53,207 nt of DNA from an uncultured Bacteroidales bacterium (GCA_944325435.1 CALVAC010000022.1:1-53207); one strand, 5' to 3'. Shown: positions 24,208-33,618, counted from the stretch's first letter. Notes: generated by a model not told the origin, from the letters alone. Made by a program: numbers and translations.

Positions 24208-25200
24208 CACTTTTTTATCGGGATGGCCCTCATCGGTATGAATATCCTTCTCCACGGGATGGCGTTTCCTGTACAGCTGCCAGCTGTTGAAGGCATTGTG
24301 CCATATACTGTAGAATCCCCCCGCTATGGATGTTACAGGAGTCATGAAAGTATAGCCCATCCAGATGGCAAAGACAGTGTTCTTCTGCCCGAGTGCCTGT
24401 CCTGCAGTCACTGATGCCCCGTACCTGCTGCCGATAAGCCTTCCGAGCCTGAACTGCAGGATGCAGCAGAACAGCGACACTGCAGCTATGCCCGCCTGGT
24501 ATCCTATCGGGACGGTGCTGTGTACGATAGACCTTGTGGTCATAAGGATGGCCAGCATCAGATTCACCGACCATATATAGAACGGCAGGTTCTGCAGGCG
24601 CACTATCTTTCTGTGGAACCTCGGCATCGTAAAACGTACAATCCATGCCAGAATGCACGGGCATATCAGCAGAGGAAAGACCTTGGCCATTATCATACTG
24701 AACGACAGCATGAATGTCATCTCCGAATCCGGATGTACAAGCGGGACTACGACAGGCACAGCCACAGCGGTCACAAAGTTGGCCAGTATCAGATATGTAG
24801 TGATGCCCGGGGCATCCCCATCCAGCTTTGCTGTCACAACGGCAGCGGCAGTGGCTGTGGGACAGATGAACAGCAGCATACCGCTTTCCAACAGCACTTT
24901 CCAGTGGTCTCCCGGAAGGAGAATCTCCAGCAGGGCGAGCATGACGAAAGCCGTCACCTGGAAACACAGCAGCCAGAGATGCCATTTCCTCGGCCTCATG
25001 TCTTTAGGCGATATCCCGCAGAATGCGAGAAAAAGCAGGCTGAACAGCAGGACCGGCTGGAGTGCAGTCACGAGCTTGTACAGAGCAGGGCCGGCAGAAG
25101 ACAGGCACGGTATGGACATATACACAAGGTAAGATACGGCACCTGCAGCCATTGCAAGGACCAGAGTCCAGTCCTTCAGAAATCCAGCCAGCCGTTTCAT
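24205..25200 (-). CDS. BASS-like (bile acid:sodium symporter superfamily) transporter
   Basis: A 331-residue protein with about nine to ten membrane segments. The ICPTATAAAVVTAKLDGD segment (about 112-129) and the GQALGQKNTVFAIWMGYTF helix break (about 269-287) resemble the crossed discontinuous helices of the SBF/BASS superfamily. The substrate cannot be inferred; many BASS proteins carry organic anions with sodium. The tail is charged and cytosolic. Its ATG overlaps the TPR gene stop as ATGA, so translation is coupled. Confidence 0.6.
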   Translation of the reverse strand: MKRLAGFLKDWTLVLAMAAGAVSYLVYMSIPCLSSAGPALYKLVTALQPVLLFSLLFLAFCGISPKDMRPRKWHLWLLCFQVTAFVMLALLEILLPGDHWKVLLESGMLLFICPTATAAAVVTAKLDGDAPGITTYLILANFVTAVAVPVVVPLVHPDSEMTFMLSFSMIMAKVFPLLICPCILAWIVRFTMPRFHRKIVRLQNLPFYIWSVNLMLAILMTTRSIVHSTVPIGYQAGIAAVSLFCCILQFRLGRLIGSRYGASVTAGQALGQKNTVFAIWMGYTFMTPVTSIAGGFYSIWHNAFNSWQLYRKRHPVEKDIHTDEGHPDKKV

Positions 25201-26165
25201 TTTCCCCGTTTTCCGTTCTTGAGCGCATCCAGTCTTGCCTGGGCCGACATCCTTTCTGCCTCATCCGGAGTGGATGAGATAAGTGGAATGAGATATTTCA
25301 TCTCGCCTTTAGGGTTGTTCTGGCGACGGTACAGCAGGACACAGTTCTTCGCCGCCGTATAATCATCAGGGGCTATCTTCAGCACTTTCCTGTAATATTT
25401 CAGGGCCGCCTTGGGATTGTCCTCCACAACAAAATAATACGAGCCAATGTCGGACAAGAAAACTGTGGATTCAGGTTCGTAGCCGAGCATCTTCTCGGCA
25501 AGGTGTCTGAACGCCTGATACGACACCGGGGACCCGATGCTGAAAAACAGATAGCAATATTCCTGCACCGCCCCGGCGAAAAATTCATCATCGACCTGTT
25601 CCCCTCCAAAGCTCCAGCCGGAATCCCTGTCTGCATAATAGCCATCAATAATGCTTTCGAGACATGCCAGAGCCATATCGGGACTCTCCTTCTCATACGA
25701 CACAAGGGCATTGGCCTTCATAAACGCTATCTCAAGATCCTCAGGGAAGAGCCCGGTCGCCCTGTCTATGTTCTTCAGGGCAATCGCGAATAGCGAGTCA
25801 TCATAGACGGTCTCCTCGAAATAGTTCACATCCTCACCTGTGGAATCCTTCAGGGCAAACAGAGGCTGGTTGCCGAGATACTTCCTGCCGGGCCTGCTCA
25901 CAACCGTCGTCTTCTGTCCTTTGGTAAGGTAATAGCTGTATCTCGCAAGCAGCAGCTTCCTGTTGTCCGGATCCACCTCCGACCAGCTGTTCAAGACAGT
26001 CTCAATGCCCACCCCGGCCGGGCCCAGCCGCGAGACAAGCAGGTCATATTTCTCCGAATATGCTGCCGATGCTGCAGAATCCACCTGCTGCGTCAAGGCA
26101 AAGACAGGCACAGCCGCCAGAAAAGCAATTGACAAACAAAGAATCCTTCTCATAACATGTATCAT
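25197..26165 (-). CDS. Exported TPR-repeat protein
   Basis: A 322-residue protein with a signal peptide ending PVFA, starting either at the ATG at 26165 (overlapping the upstream stop as ATGA) or at a Met four residues later, which leaves a 19-residue signal. Helical repeats of TPR type occupy about 120-310; the clearest is SDIGSYYFVVEDNPKAALKYYRKVLKIAPDD, split here only by description. No enzymatic motif is seen, so it is probably a periplasmic scaffold. It is the fourth gene of the pyrE operon and overlaps both neighbours by 4 nt. Confidence 0.7.
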   Translation of the reverse strand: MIHVMRRILCLSIAFLAAVPVFALTQQVDSAASAAYSEKYDLLVSRLGPAGVGIETVLNSWSEVDPDNRKLLLARYSYYLTKGQKTTVVSRPGRKYLGNQPLFALKDSTGEDVNYFEETVYDDSLFAIALKNIDRATGLFPEDLEIAFMKANALVSYEKESPDMALACLESIIDGYYADRDSGWSFGGEQVDDEFFAGAVQEYCYLFFSIGSPVSYQAFRHLAEKMLGYEPESTVFLSDIGSYYFVVEDNPKAALKYYRKVLKIAPDDYTAAKNCVLLYRRQNNPKGEMKYLIPLISSTPDEAERMSAQARLDALKNGKRGK

Positions 26166-27562
26166 TTGTCTATATCCATCCTTATTCTACGGTCCTGCGG
26201 ATGAAGATTGTTGCACCTTGTACCGAGATTCTTCACGAAACCGAGAGGCAGTCCTTCGTAGCAGACCTCAAGATAGCCTTTAGGACAGTCCTTCAGGACA
26301 ATGGCATCGCCGTGCAGGAAAGCGAGAGCCTGCCTGAGGTCCAGTCCGACTGAAGGGAATATCCCTTCTGCAGACATTATGTCAAGCGCGAGATCTGAGG
26401 ATGGGACAAGGATATCCCCTTTCATCCTGCCGACGGCGCACCCTGACCTCAATGTGAATACCGTCGAGGATATCCGCCGCACATCATCCTCTATCGCGGC
26501 CGGGACGGCCAGCAGCATATCACCGGCTTTACGGAAACGCATACTGTCCCGGAACCAGGAACAAGGGCCATCCTGACCCCATCCTGCCACCGCACGCTGT
26601 TTCCTTGGAGGGATACTGTCCCCCCGTATTCCGGACTTCCTTACGGCAGAGCAGAACTGCCCCTCGCCAGGGACTAGACCGGGCAGCAGGAGGAAACCGC
26701 ATCCTGTCCGCATCACACCGGATCCGGCACTGTCGCTGCATGGTTCCATCTCATTATGCGGGATACATCCGGCACCCAGAGAACCGCATATCCAGCGGAC
26801 ATTCTCATCATTCTCATACCTGTTGAATGTACAGGTGGAATACACAAGGACACCGCCATCCGACAGGGAAGGCCAGACATCCGCAATTATCCTCCTCTGC
26901 CTCAACTGGCACAGGGATACATTATCTTCCGACCACTGCCTGACTGCTTCCGGATCCTTGCGGAACATACCCTCCCCCGAGCACGGCACATCCGCCAGTA
27001 CCATATCGAAAAAACCTTCAAGCCCGGAAAATGCCGCTGGATCCGCACTTGTCACCACCACGTTGGGATCCCCCCACAGAGACACATTGTCAGCCAGGAC
27101 ACCAGCCCTCCCACGCATCACTTCGTTGGCCACAAGTAAGAAACCATCTCCGAATCTATCCCTCAACGATGTCGCAAGATCAGTAGTCTTTCCTCCAGGG
27201 GCAGCACACAGATCCAGCACCCTGAAAGGGCGGGAAACAGGTTCCGGCAGATCCGCGATAAAGCGTCTGGCCAGTCCCCCTACAAACATGGCCGATGAGT
27301 CCTGCACATAATAAGCCCCTGCATGGAAATACGGGTCGATGGTAAAACCCGGCCTCACATCCAGCAGAAAGCCGAGGAGACTCCATGGCACAGGTCCGGC
27401 ACTGCAAGAGAAATGTCGTCCGACCTCACCCGCACCTGCATTCCATTTGAAAGGATTGAGCCTGACAGAGACAGAAGATGGCCTTTCAAGGGCGCTCCTT
27501 ACCGCACAGGCAGCAGCCTTACCGGCCGAATCCTCAAGATATCTCCAGAATTCACTGTCCAT
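26162..27562 (-). CDS. RsmF/NSUN-type rRNA cytosine-C5 methyltransferase
   Basis: A 466-residue SAM-dependent RNA methyltransferase. Motif I is LDLCAAPGGKTT (117-127). Motif IV is DVPCSGEGMFRKDP with Cys194, and motif VI is STCTFN with the catalytic Cys244. The C-terminal third, with LRSGCAVGRMKGD and FLHGDAIVL, matches the extra PUA-like domain of RsmF, which methylates 16S rRNA C1407 in E. coli. The exact target here is inferred. I start at the ATG at 27560-27562, 11 nt inside the SRPBCC gene; another in-frame ATG lies five codons upstream. Confidence 0.85.
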   Translation of the reverse strand: MDSEFWRYLEDSAGKAAACAVRSALERPSSVSVRLNPFKWNAGAGEVGRHFSCSAGPVPWSLLGFLLDVRPGFTIDPYFHAGAYYVQDSSAMFVGGLARRFIADLPEPVSRPFRVLDLCAAPGGKTTDLATSLRDRFGDGFLLVANEVMRGRAGVLADNVSLWGDPNVVVTSADPAAFSGLEGFFDMVLADVPCSGEGMFRKDPEAVRQWSEDNVSLCQLRQRRIIADVWPSLSDGGVLVYSTCTFNRYENDENVRWICGSLGAGCIPHNEMEPCSDSAGSGVMRTGCGFLLLPGLVPGEGQFCSAVRKSGIRGDSIPPRKQRAVAGWGQDGPCSWFRDSMRFRKAGDMLLAVPAAIEDDVRRISSTVFTLRSGCAVGRMKGDILVPSSDLALDIMSAEGIFPSVGLDLRQALAFLHGDAIVLKDCPKGYLEVCYEGLPLGFVKNLGTRCNNLHPQDRRIRMDIDK

Positions 27563-27965
27563 TGGCCGCAAGCCCATCCACCATCTTGTCAAGAGCCTCC
27601 TGGATTCTGGAAGAGAGCATCATCTTCATCATGAAATTCAGCTCCGCATTCACCTCGACCGAAAAATCGGTCCTGTCTGGCTGCCCATCCACAGCATCGA
27701 AATGCATGGATACCGAAAAACTGAACGGAGCCCCATCATCCGCAAAGTCTATCCTCGAATACGGCACCCTTGCGGTCACCCTGACACCTACATTGAACCC
27801 CTGCACCACCGCATGTACAGAATCATAGTCCGACTGCAGCTGGAACTCCCCCCTCTTATCTTCAGGCACCATTGCGGTGAAGTTGCGCATATCCACGAAA
27901 GCCATATAAAGCACGCTCGGGGCCTTGTTCACCACAGCGTGCTTGCTTCTGATCTCGGTCTTCAT
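27552..27965 (-). CDS. SRPBCC (START/polyketide cyclase-like) protein
   Basis: A 137-residue protein with the helix-grip pattern: an initial strand, a helix at NKAPSVLYMAFVDMRNF, a series of beta strands, and a long C-terminal helix from about 110. Such domains bind hydrophobic ligands in a cavity. No catalytic motif is visible and the ligand is unknown. It begins one base after the pyrE stop and overlaps the methyltransferase gene, so it is translated with both. Confidence 0.65.
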   Translation of the reverse strand: MKTEIRSKHAVVNKAPSVLYMAFVDMRNFTAMVPEDKRGEFQLQSDYDSVHAVVQGFNVGVRVTARVPYSRIDFADDGAPFSFSVSMHFDAVDGQPDRTDFSVEVNAELNFMMKMMLSSRIQEALDKMVDGLAANGQ

Positions 27966-27966
27966 C

Positions 27967-28605
27967 TCAAGCCTCCTGCCCCCATGTGGAAGGAGAGAAC
28001 CTCCACTCCTTCAGAAGTCCCAGATCGGACTCTTTTATATATCCGGTCTCGGATGCCACCTCAATGAGGGCATCATAGTTTGTCAGCGTATTGAGCTCTA
28101 TGTTGGCATTTTCGAAAGCCCTCCTCGACTGGTTGAAATTATAAGAGAATATGGCCACCATCCCCTGCACATCCGCTCCGGCCTTTTCAAGCGCAGCCGC
28201 GGCAGCCAGACTGCTCGTACCGGTGGATATGAGATCCTCTACGACCACCACCCTGGCGCCTTCGTTCAATATACCCTCTATCTGGGAGCCCGTGCCGTGA
28301 TCCTTCGGCTTTGGACGCACATAGATGAACGGCTTTCCGAGGAAATGCGCTATCAGTACACCGTGTGCAATGGCGCCTGTAGCCACTCCGGCCACGACCT
28401 CGACATCCGGATACCTGGCAATGATGTTGTCGGCCATCCATCTGCATACCTGTTCCCTCAGTGCCGGATACGAAAGGATCCTCCTGTTGTCGCAATAGAT
28501 TGGGGAATGCCATCCCGAAGCCCAGATGAAAGGCTTTTCCGGATTCAGCATCACGGCCTTGATGTCAAGAAGCGACTTCGCTACTGATCTTTCGATTGAT
28601 TCCAT
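27967..28605 (-). CDS. pyrE: Orotate phosphoribosyltransferase
   Basis: A 212-residue enzyme converting orotate and PRPP to OMP. The PRPP-binding motif VVVVEDLISTGTSS spans 119-132, and the catalytic loop RPKPKDHGTGSQIEG (97-111) precedes it with the flexible-loop lysines and His. The start is the ATG at 28603-28605; the open frame further upstream crosses the promoter at 28675. First gene of the pyrE-SRPBCC-rsmF-like-TPR-transporter operon. Confidence 0.93.
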   Translation of the reverse strand: MESIERSVAKSLLDIKAVMLNPEKPFIWASGWHSPIYCDNRRILSYPALREQVCRWMADNIIARYPDVEVVAGVATGAIAHGVLIAHFLGKPFIYVRPKPKDHGTGSQIEGILNEGARVVVVEDLISTGTSSLAAAAALEKAGADVQGMVAIFSYNFNQSRRAFENANIELNTLTNYDALIEVASETGYIKESDLGLLKEWRFSPSTWGQEA

Positions 28606-28638
28606 AAGATTGTCTGTTAATAATTCGTTTCTTCTGTA

Positions 28639-28646
28639 TATCTTTG
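28639..28646 (+). promoter_or_regulatory. -7 box for the Nudix gene, facing the pyrE promoter
   Basis: TATCTTTG followed by C, directed rightward, 63 nt before the Nudix ATG. ATCTTTGCA (28640-28648) is exactly inverted at 28673-28681, which carries the pyrE box, so the two boxes point toward each other. Confidence 0.6.
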
Positions 28647-28674
28647 CACGCGTCTTTATCGACCACGCATTTTG

Positions 28675-28682
28675 CAAAGATA
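28675..28682 (-). promoter_or_regulatory. -7 box for the pyrE operon, facing the Nudix promoter
   Basis: The reverse strand reads TATCTTTG followed by C, directed leftward, 69 nt before the pyrE ATG. Both predicted transcripts start between 28647 and 28674, so their 5' ends would be complementary. Confidence 0.6.
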
Positions 28683-28709
28683 ATAAGAATCTTTCAAACA
28701 ATTTCCACT

Positions 28710-29321
28710 ATGCACAGGATATACCTCGAAAAGAGATGCATAATCATCTGCAGCCCATACGAAGATGCACTCTCCGACCCCAATGCCGTCCAGCTGCGCC
28801 CCGGCAAAGGCATGGACATGCACGCTCTCGCGGAGCTGTTCGAGTCTTCCGAATCCCTTCAGCGGATCTATATACCGACAGAAGATCCGGAACTGACATA
28901 CAAGAATATATGCGCCGAGTTCAAGGAAGTGAACGCCGGAGGCGGGCTGGTAAGCAACCGCCGCGGAGACTTCCTCCTCATCCGACGCAACGGGCTGTGG
29001 GATCTTCCCAAAGGGCATCAGGAGCCTGGAGAGGACATCAGGGTGACGGCATTGAGGGAAGTCACCGAAGAGACCGGCATATCCGGCCTTGAACCGGGAG
29101 ACCTCATCTGCATCACTGACCACTGCTACAGACGGGATGGAATATGGCACCTGAAACACACATGGTGGTTCAGGATGTACGACCCCCTCCCGATAGATCT
29201 GGTCCCACAGAAAGAGGAGGACATTTCCAAAGCCGCCTGGGTAGCAAGGTCAAGCCTGCCATCGTTCCTGACCAATACATATCCATCCATATCTGAAGTT
29301 TTCAGGGAAGCGAAGATATAG
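28710..29321 (+). CDS. Nudix hydrolase
   Basis: A 203-residue protein. The Nudix box G-x5-E-x7-REUxEExGU is complete, running from GHQEPGE to REVTEETGI (about residues 108-130), and binds the catalytic Mg ions. About 90 extra N-terminal residues of unknown fold precede it. The substrate is a nucleoside diphosphate linked to another moiety, not predictable here. The start is the ATG at 28710; an in-frame TTG at 28644 is part of the -7 box. It is divergent from pyrE. Confidence 0.88.
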   Translation: MHRIYLEKRCIIICSPYEDALSDPNAVQLRPGKGMDMHALAELFESSESLQRIYIPTEDPELTYKNICAEFKEVNAGGGLVSNRRGDFLLIRRNGLWDLPKGHQEPGEDIRVTALREVTEETGISGLEPGDLICITDHCYRRDGIWHLKHTWWFRMYDPLPIDLVPQKEEDISKAAWVARSSLPSFLTNTYPSISEVFREAKI

Positions 29322-29399
29322 AATGAAACAATATCATAGATTTTTCGTATAATATTATGATTGTCTATTTATGAAAAGATATAGAAGTAACAGACCGAT

Positions 29400-30449
29400 A
29401 TGAAACTTTCGCAGTTCAATTTCGCACTTACAAAAGACCAGATAGCATCTGAACCGCCGAAATGGAGGGATGAATGCCGTCTAATGGTGCTCGACAAGAA
29501 TACAGGAGAGATAGAGCACAGGATTTTCAAGGAAATCATTGATTATTTCGGAAAGGGTGACACTTTTGTCCTCAATGACACGAAGGTGTTCCCTGCCAGG
29601 CTCTACGGAAAGAAAGAAAAGACAGGAGCGGATATCGAAGTGTTCCTGCTCAGGGAGCTCAACCGGGAACAGCGCCTGTGGGATGTCATCGTGGACCCGG
29701 CAAGAAAGATAAGGATAGGCAACAAGCTATATTTCGGAGAAGATGAAAGCCTTGTGGCAGAAGTAATCGACAACACGACATCGAGGGGACGCACGCTCAG
29801 GTTCCTGTACGATGGAAGCTACGAAGACTTCAAGGAGACGCTTTTCTCTCTCGGGGAACCGCCTGTGCCGAAATGGGTGAAAGAAAAGGTGACCGCACAG
29901 GACAAGGAGGACTACCAGACCATTTTTGCCGCACACGAAGGCGCCGTCGCCGCTCCTGCCGCAGGGCTCCATTTCAGCAGGGAGTTATTCAACAGAATGA
30001 TACTCAAGGACATAAACAAGACATTCATCACCCTGCATATGGGCATCGGCCATTTCAGGTCTGTGGATGTGGAAGACCTTTCAAAACACAAGATGGACTC
30101 CGAGAGACTTATAATCTCACAGGAGACTGCAGATCTGATTAACGCCACAAAAAGAGACAGGCACAAGGTGCTTGCGGTAGGAGTGACGGTAATGAGGGGA
30201 CTTGAGGCATACTACACCACCAATGATGAGGTGATTGCCTTCGATGGATGGACCAACAAGTTCATCTTCCCTCCATACAGGTTCGCCATACCGGATGCGA
30301 TAGTGTCCAACTTCCATCTCCCGTGCTCTACAATGCTGATGTCCGTGGCCGCATTCGGAGGATACGAAAATGTTATGAAAGCATACAGGACAGCCCTCGA
30401 TGAGGGATACAAGTTCGGTCCGTACGGAGATGCTCTGCTAATAATCTGA
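29400..30449 (+). CDS. queA: S-adenosylmethionine:tRNA ribosyltransferase-isomerase
   Basis: A 349-residue enzyme that transfers and isomerises the ribosyl group of SAM onto preQ1-tRNA to form epoxyqueuosine. Typical segments: [56 protein letters not shown], and the C-terminal [18 protein letters not shown]. Length is normal. A strong hairpin terminator at 30505-30539 follows. Confidence 0.95.
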   Translation: MKLSQFNFALTKDQIASEPPKWRDECRLMVLDKNTGEIEHRIFKEIIDYFGKGDTFVLNDTKVFPARLYGKKEKTGADIEVFLLRELNREQRLWDVIVDPARKIRIGNKLYFGEDESLVAEVIDNTTSRGRTLRFLYDGSYEDFKETLFSLGEPPVPKWVKEKVTAQDKEDYQTIFAAHEGAVAAPAAGLHFSRELFNRMILKDINKTFITLHMGIGHFRSVDVEDLSKHKMDSERLIISQETADLINATKRDRHKVLAVGVTVMRGLEAYYTTNDEVIAFDGWTNKFIFPPYRFAIPDAIVSNFHLPCSTMLMSVAAFGGYENVMKAYRTALDEGYKFGPYGDALLII

Positions 30450-30504
30450 TAAAAAAGATACACTCGAAACAGGAAAAAGTAAAAAACATATCCTCAAAAC
30501 AGAA

Positions 30505-30539
30505 AAAGACGCGTACCATCAATTCCGGTGCGCGTCTTT
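30505..30539 (+). terminator. Rho-independent terminator after queA
   Basis: A 13-bp stem with one G-U pair (AAAGACGCGTACC at 30505-30517, GGTGCGCGTCTTT at 30527-30539), a 9-nt loop, then ATTCTTTATTATA. The A-tract on its 5' side would let it work on the other strand too. Confidence 0.75.
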
Positions 30540-30555
30540 ATTCTTTATTATAAGG

Positions 30556-30563
30556 TATATTTG
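30556..30563 (+). promoter_or_regulatory. -7 box for dprA
   Basis: TATATTTG followed by C, 27 nt before the ATG at 30591, just after the queA terminator. The longer open frame from 30528 would begin inside the terminator. Confidence 0.6.
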
Positions 30564-30590
30564 CCATCCGTACAGACAACGGTTACAGCA

Positions 30591-31757
30591 ATGACCAGAT
30601 ACGATGAAAGGACAAGCAGATGTGCGCTGAACAGGATATTCGGCTTCCGTCCGGACATAGCACACGCCTTGGTGGATGCGTTCGGAAGCGCATCCGCCGT
30701 GTTTGCAGCAGACGTCAGGTCGCTTCCTCCGGGCACTGCACGATATTTCAGGCAGGATGGAGGAATCAGCGACAGCGAGTATGAGAAGTCAGAGATGGAG
30801 CTGAAGATGCTCTGGAAGCACGGCGGAATATTCATCAGCGACACGGACCCGGAATACCCTCCAATGCTGCAGGAATGTCCGGACCATCCTCTCGGACTGT
30901 ACGCCAGGCTGAGCCAAGACCCTGAAAAGGTATTCCGCACAGGCAGGACATTCATATCCGTAGTCGGGACAAGGGATATGTCCGGCTACGGCCAGGAATG
31001 GTGCAGGAGGATAATATTCGACCTGGCCGATACCGGAGGAGACATCTGCATAGTGAGCGGGCTGGCACTCGGGTGCGACATCACGGCCCACAGGGCTGCC
31101 ATTGAAAGAGGCATCCCGACAATAGCCGTCCTTCCCACCGGCATCGATGCCGTATATCCGAAACGGCACACTGCCGATGCCTCAAGAATCCGCAGTTCCG
31201 ACGGCTGCGCCATCATCTCAGACTACCCTCCGGGAACAGTGCCTCTGCAGGTCAACTTCATAAGGAGGAACCGCATCATCGCGGGGCTGTCAGCCGCTAC
31301 TGTCCTGATAGAGTCGAGAGAACGGGGCGGAGGGATGATCACTGCAAGGCTGGCATTCTCGTATGACAGGGATGTGTATGCACTGCCCGGCCGCATCGAC
31401 GACACACGCTCGAAAGGCTGCAATATGCTTATAAGGGAAGAGGTGGCCTCCCCCGTAATTTCCACGGATGCGCTCATCTCCGGACTCGGGCTCGGACAGA
31501 AAAGGAAGAAGCGCACCCCGGGAGACGATATGGCCATCCTCGGACAGAAATTCTCGTCACACCTGTCAGCTGAAGACATCTCTGCGATGGCGACCATACT
31601 CACCCGCATAAGGGAAAACAGAGGGATAGACATCGAGACCCTGGCCGGCTTATGCGGCATAGGATACCGTAAAGTCCTTGAACTGACCTCGTTGCTGGAA
31701 TCGGACGGTATGATTTCGACAGACCTTATGCAGAGATGCACCATCAGAATAAAATAA
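30591..31757 (+). CDS. dprA: DNA-processing protein DprA
   Basis: A 388-residue protein with the Rossmann-like DprA/Smf core: VGTRDMSGYGQE, SGLALGCDITAHRAA, AVLPTGIDAVYP, and NFIRRNRIIAGLSAATVLIE. An N-terminal helix-hairpin-helix-like region and a C-terminal winged-helix (GIDIETLAGLCGI) flank it. DprA loads RecA onto incoming single-stranded DNA during transformation, though it is conserved in many bacteria not known to be competent. tatD follows with its own -7 box. Confidence 0.92.
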   Translation: MTRYDERTSRCALNRIFGFRPDIAHALVDAFGSASAVFAADVRSLPPGTARYFRQDGGISDSEYEKSEMELKMLWKHGGIFISDTDPEYPPMLQECPDHPLGLYARLSQDPEKVFRTGRTFISVVGTRDMSGYGQEWCRRIIFDLADTGGDICIVSGLALGCDITAHRAAIERGIPTIAVLPTGIDAVYPKRHTADASRIRSSDGCAIISDYPPGTVPLQVNFIRRNRIIAGLSAATVLIESRERGGGMITARLAFSYDRDVYALPGRIDDTRSKGCNMLIREEVASPVISTDALISGLGLGQKRKKRTPGDDMAILGQKFSSHLSAEDISAMATILTRIRENRGIDIETLAGLCGIGYRKVLELTSLLESDGMISTDLMQRCTIRIK

Positions 31758-31761
31758 TGCG

Positions 31762-31769
31762 TAAATTTG
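31762..31769 (+). promoter_or_regulatory. -7 box for tatD-ansA
   Basis: TAAATTTG, 21 nt before the tatD ATG at 31791, giving a short leader of about 16 nt. Confidence 0.5.
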
Positions 31770-31790
31770 GACCGAAAATAAAGATTGCCT

Positions 31791-32561
31791 ATGCATTTTG
31801 TGGATACGCACACACATCTGTATATGCCGGAGTACGGAGACGGCAGCGATGATGCCGTCAGAAGGGCCATCGATGCCGGTGTCTCGAAACTGATACTGCC
31901 GGATGTGGACAGCACTGTCAGGGAAAGCGTCTTCTCAATGGCAGCCAGATTCCCAGGCACAGCATTTCCCTGTCTCGGACTCCATCCCACCGAGATCCCT
32001 GATGAATGGAGAGAAGAAGTGGACAGGATGATTGAGTACAGGGGCACAGAAGGGATTGTCGCCATCGGAGAGACAGGAATGGACTTCCACTGGCGGAAAG
32101 ACAATGCTGCAGTCCAGGAAGAAGTGTTCAGGATACAGCTCGACCTCGCCCTTGAACTCGACATCCCGGTCATTGTACACAACAGGGAGGCTACCGAATA
32201 TACACTGAATATCCTTAAAGACTACAGGGGACGCGGACTCAGAGGCGTCTTCCATGCCTTCGGAGGCAGCTGCGAGACCTTCAAGGAGCTCCAGAAGCTC
32301 GGAGACTGGTATGCTGGCATAGGGGGCGTAGTGACTTTCAAAAAGGCATCCATTGCAGAGACGGTCAAGGAAATCCCTCTCGACAGGATACTCACCGAGA
32401 CAGATGCCCCGTGGCTGACACCTGTCCCGTTCAGAGGGCAGAGAAACGAAAGCAGCTACATACCATATATCGCAGAGAAAATCGCACTGCAGAAAGGCAC
32501 AAGCCTGGAAGCCGTTGCCGAAACCACTTGCAGGAACGCAGAAAAACTGTTCGGGATATGA
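31791..32561 (+). CDS. TatD-family metal-dependent hydrolase / DNase
   Basis: A 256-residue amidohydrolase-fold protein. Metal ligands: His-x-His in FVDTHTHLY, Glu in AIGETGMDF, His in VIVHNREA, His in GVFHAFGG and Asp in LTETDAPWL. TatD-family members act as Mg-dependent 3'-5' exonucleases or other hydrolases; the cellular substrate is uncertain. The ATG at 31791 is preferred over an in-frame TTG two codons earlier. Its stop overlaps the asparaginase ATG as ATGA. Confidence 0.88.
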   Translation: MHFVDTHTHLYMPEYGDGSDDAVRRAIDAGVSKLILPDVDSTVRESVFSMAARFPGTAFPCLGLHPTEIPDEWREEVDRMIEYRGTEGIVAIGETGMDFHWRKDNAAVQEEVFRIQLDLALELDIPVIVHNREATEYTLNILKDYRGRGLRGVFHAFGGSCETFKELQKLGDWYAGIGGVVTFKKASIAETVKEIPLDRILTETDAPWLTPVPFRGQRNESSYIPYIAEKIALQKGTSLEAVAETTCRNAEKLFGI

Positions 32562-33616
32562 CCATAAGGGACAAGAAAAAGACAGCCAAGGCATCCATCC
32601 TCCTGATATACACGGGAGGGACGATAGGGATGATGCAGGATCCGGATGACCTCACATTGAAACCGTTCGACTTCAGGCAGATACTCGATGCCGTCCCTGA
32701 GCTCGGCAAATTCGCCTACCGGATCGACTCGTACTCATTCGACCCAATCATCGACTCCTCTGATGTAGAGCCTTCCCTGTGGCAGAAACTCGCATACCTC
32801 ATTTATGCAAAGTACAGGGAATATGACGGTTTCGTGATACTCCACGGCACAGACACTATGGCATATTCCGCATCGGCCCTGAGCTTCATGCTCGACAATC
32901 TCACCAAACCGGTCATATTCACGGGAAGTCAGCTGCCCATCGGTGTCCCGCGTACCGATGGCCGGGAAAACCTGATATCCTCGGTTGAGATTGCCGCCGC
33001 AAAGGACAGCGAAGGGCACGCCATCGTGCCGGAAGTATGTATCTGCTTCGACAACATGCTCATGAGGGGCAACCGGACGACCAAGGTGAATTCCGACAAT
33101 TTCAGGGCATTCCGTTCGGAGAACTTCCCGCTTCTGGCAGAGGCCGGGATAAGCATAAGATACAACAGGCAGCTCATCCGCAAGCCATCCGACTGGAACG
33201 GACCGCTCGGACTGCAGCAGGAACTGGACACCAGGGTCTCTATCCTGAAGATACATCCGGGCATCACGCTGCAGGTTGTCAGGAACATCCTGTGCGGGGA
33301 CCAGACAAGGGCGGTCATAATAGAGACTTACGGCTCGGGGAACGCTCCCAGCAAGAGATGGTTCCTCGACACAGTCAGGGAAGCAGCCTCTTCCGGCAAG
33401 ATACTCCTCAATATCACCCAGTGCCTCGGAGGAAGCGTGAATATGGACCTCTATTCCACCGGAAAGGCCCTGAAGGATGCCGGGGTGCTCAACGGATACG
33501 ACAGCACTACCGAAAGCGCACTTGCCAAACTGTTCTGCCTGCTCGGGCAGTACGAAGACAACATCCGCGTGAAAACAATGCTGGAAGAAAATTTGAGGGG
33601 TGAAATAACAAAATAA
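32558..33616 (+). CDS. Type I (cytoplasmic) L-asparaginase
   Basis: A 352-residue enzyme hydrolysing asparagine to aspartate and ammonia. Two catalytic threonine triads are visible: YTGGTIG with Thr19, and HGTDTMAYSAS with Thr98, Asp99 and the downstream Lys-region FTGSQLPIG. No signal peptide, so cytosolic, consistent with AnsA/type I. The start overlaps the tatD stop by 4 nt, which excludes the longer in-frame extension inside tatD. Confidence 0.88.
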   Translation: MTIRDKKKTAKASILLIYTGGTIGMMQDPDDLTLKPFDFRQILDAVPELGKFAYRIDSYSFDPIIDSSDVEPSLWQKLAYLIYAKYREYDGFVILHGTDTMAYSASALSFMLDNLTKPVIFTGSQLPIGVPRTDGRENLISSVEIAAAKDSEGHAIVPEVCICFDNMLMRGNRTTKVNSDNFRAFRSENFPLLAEAGISIRYNRQLIRKPSDWNGPLGLQQELDTRVSILKIHPGITLQVVRNILCGDQTRAVIIETYGSGNAPSKRWFLDTVREAASSGKILLNITQCLGGSVNMDLYSTGKALKDAGVLNGYDSTTESALAKLFCLLGQYEDNIRVKTMLEENLRGEITK

Positions 33617-33618
33617 TA

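Noticed and set aside
24520..25362. 280-codon forward open frame
   Set aside because: Antisense to the transporter and TPR genes; Gln/His/Arg-rich sequence typical of shadow frames.
27339..28067. 242-codon forward open frame
   Set aside because: Antisense to the rRNA methyltransferase, SRPBCC and pyrE genes, all of which have family motifs.
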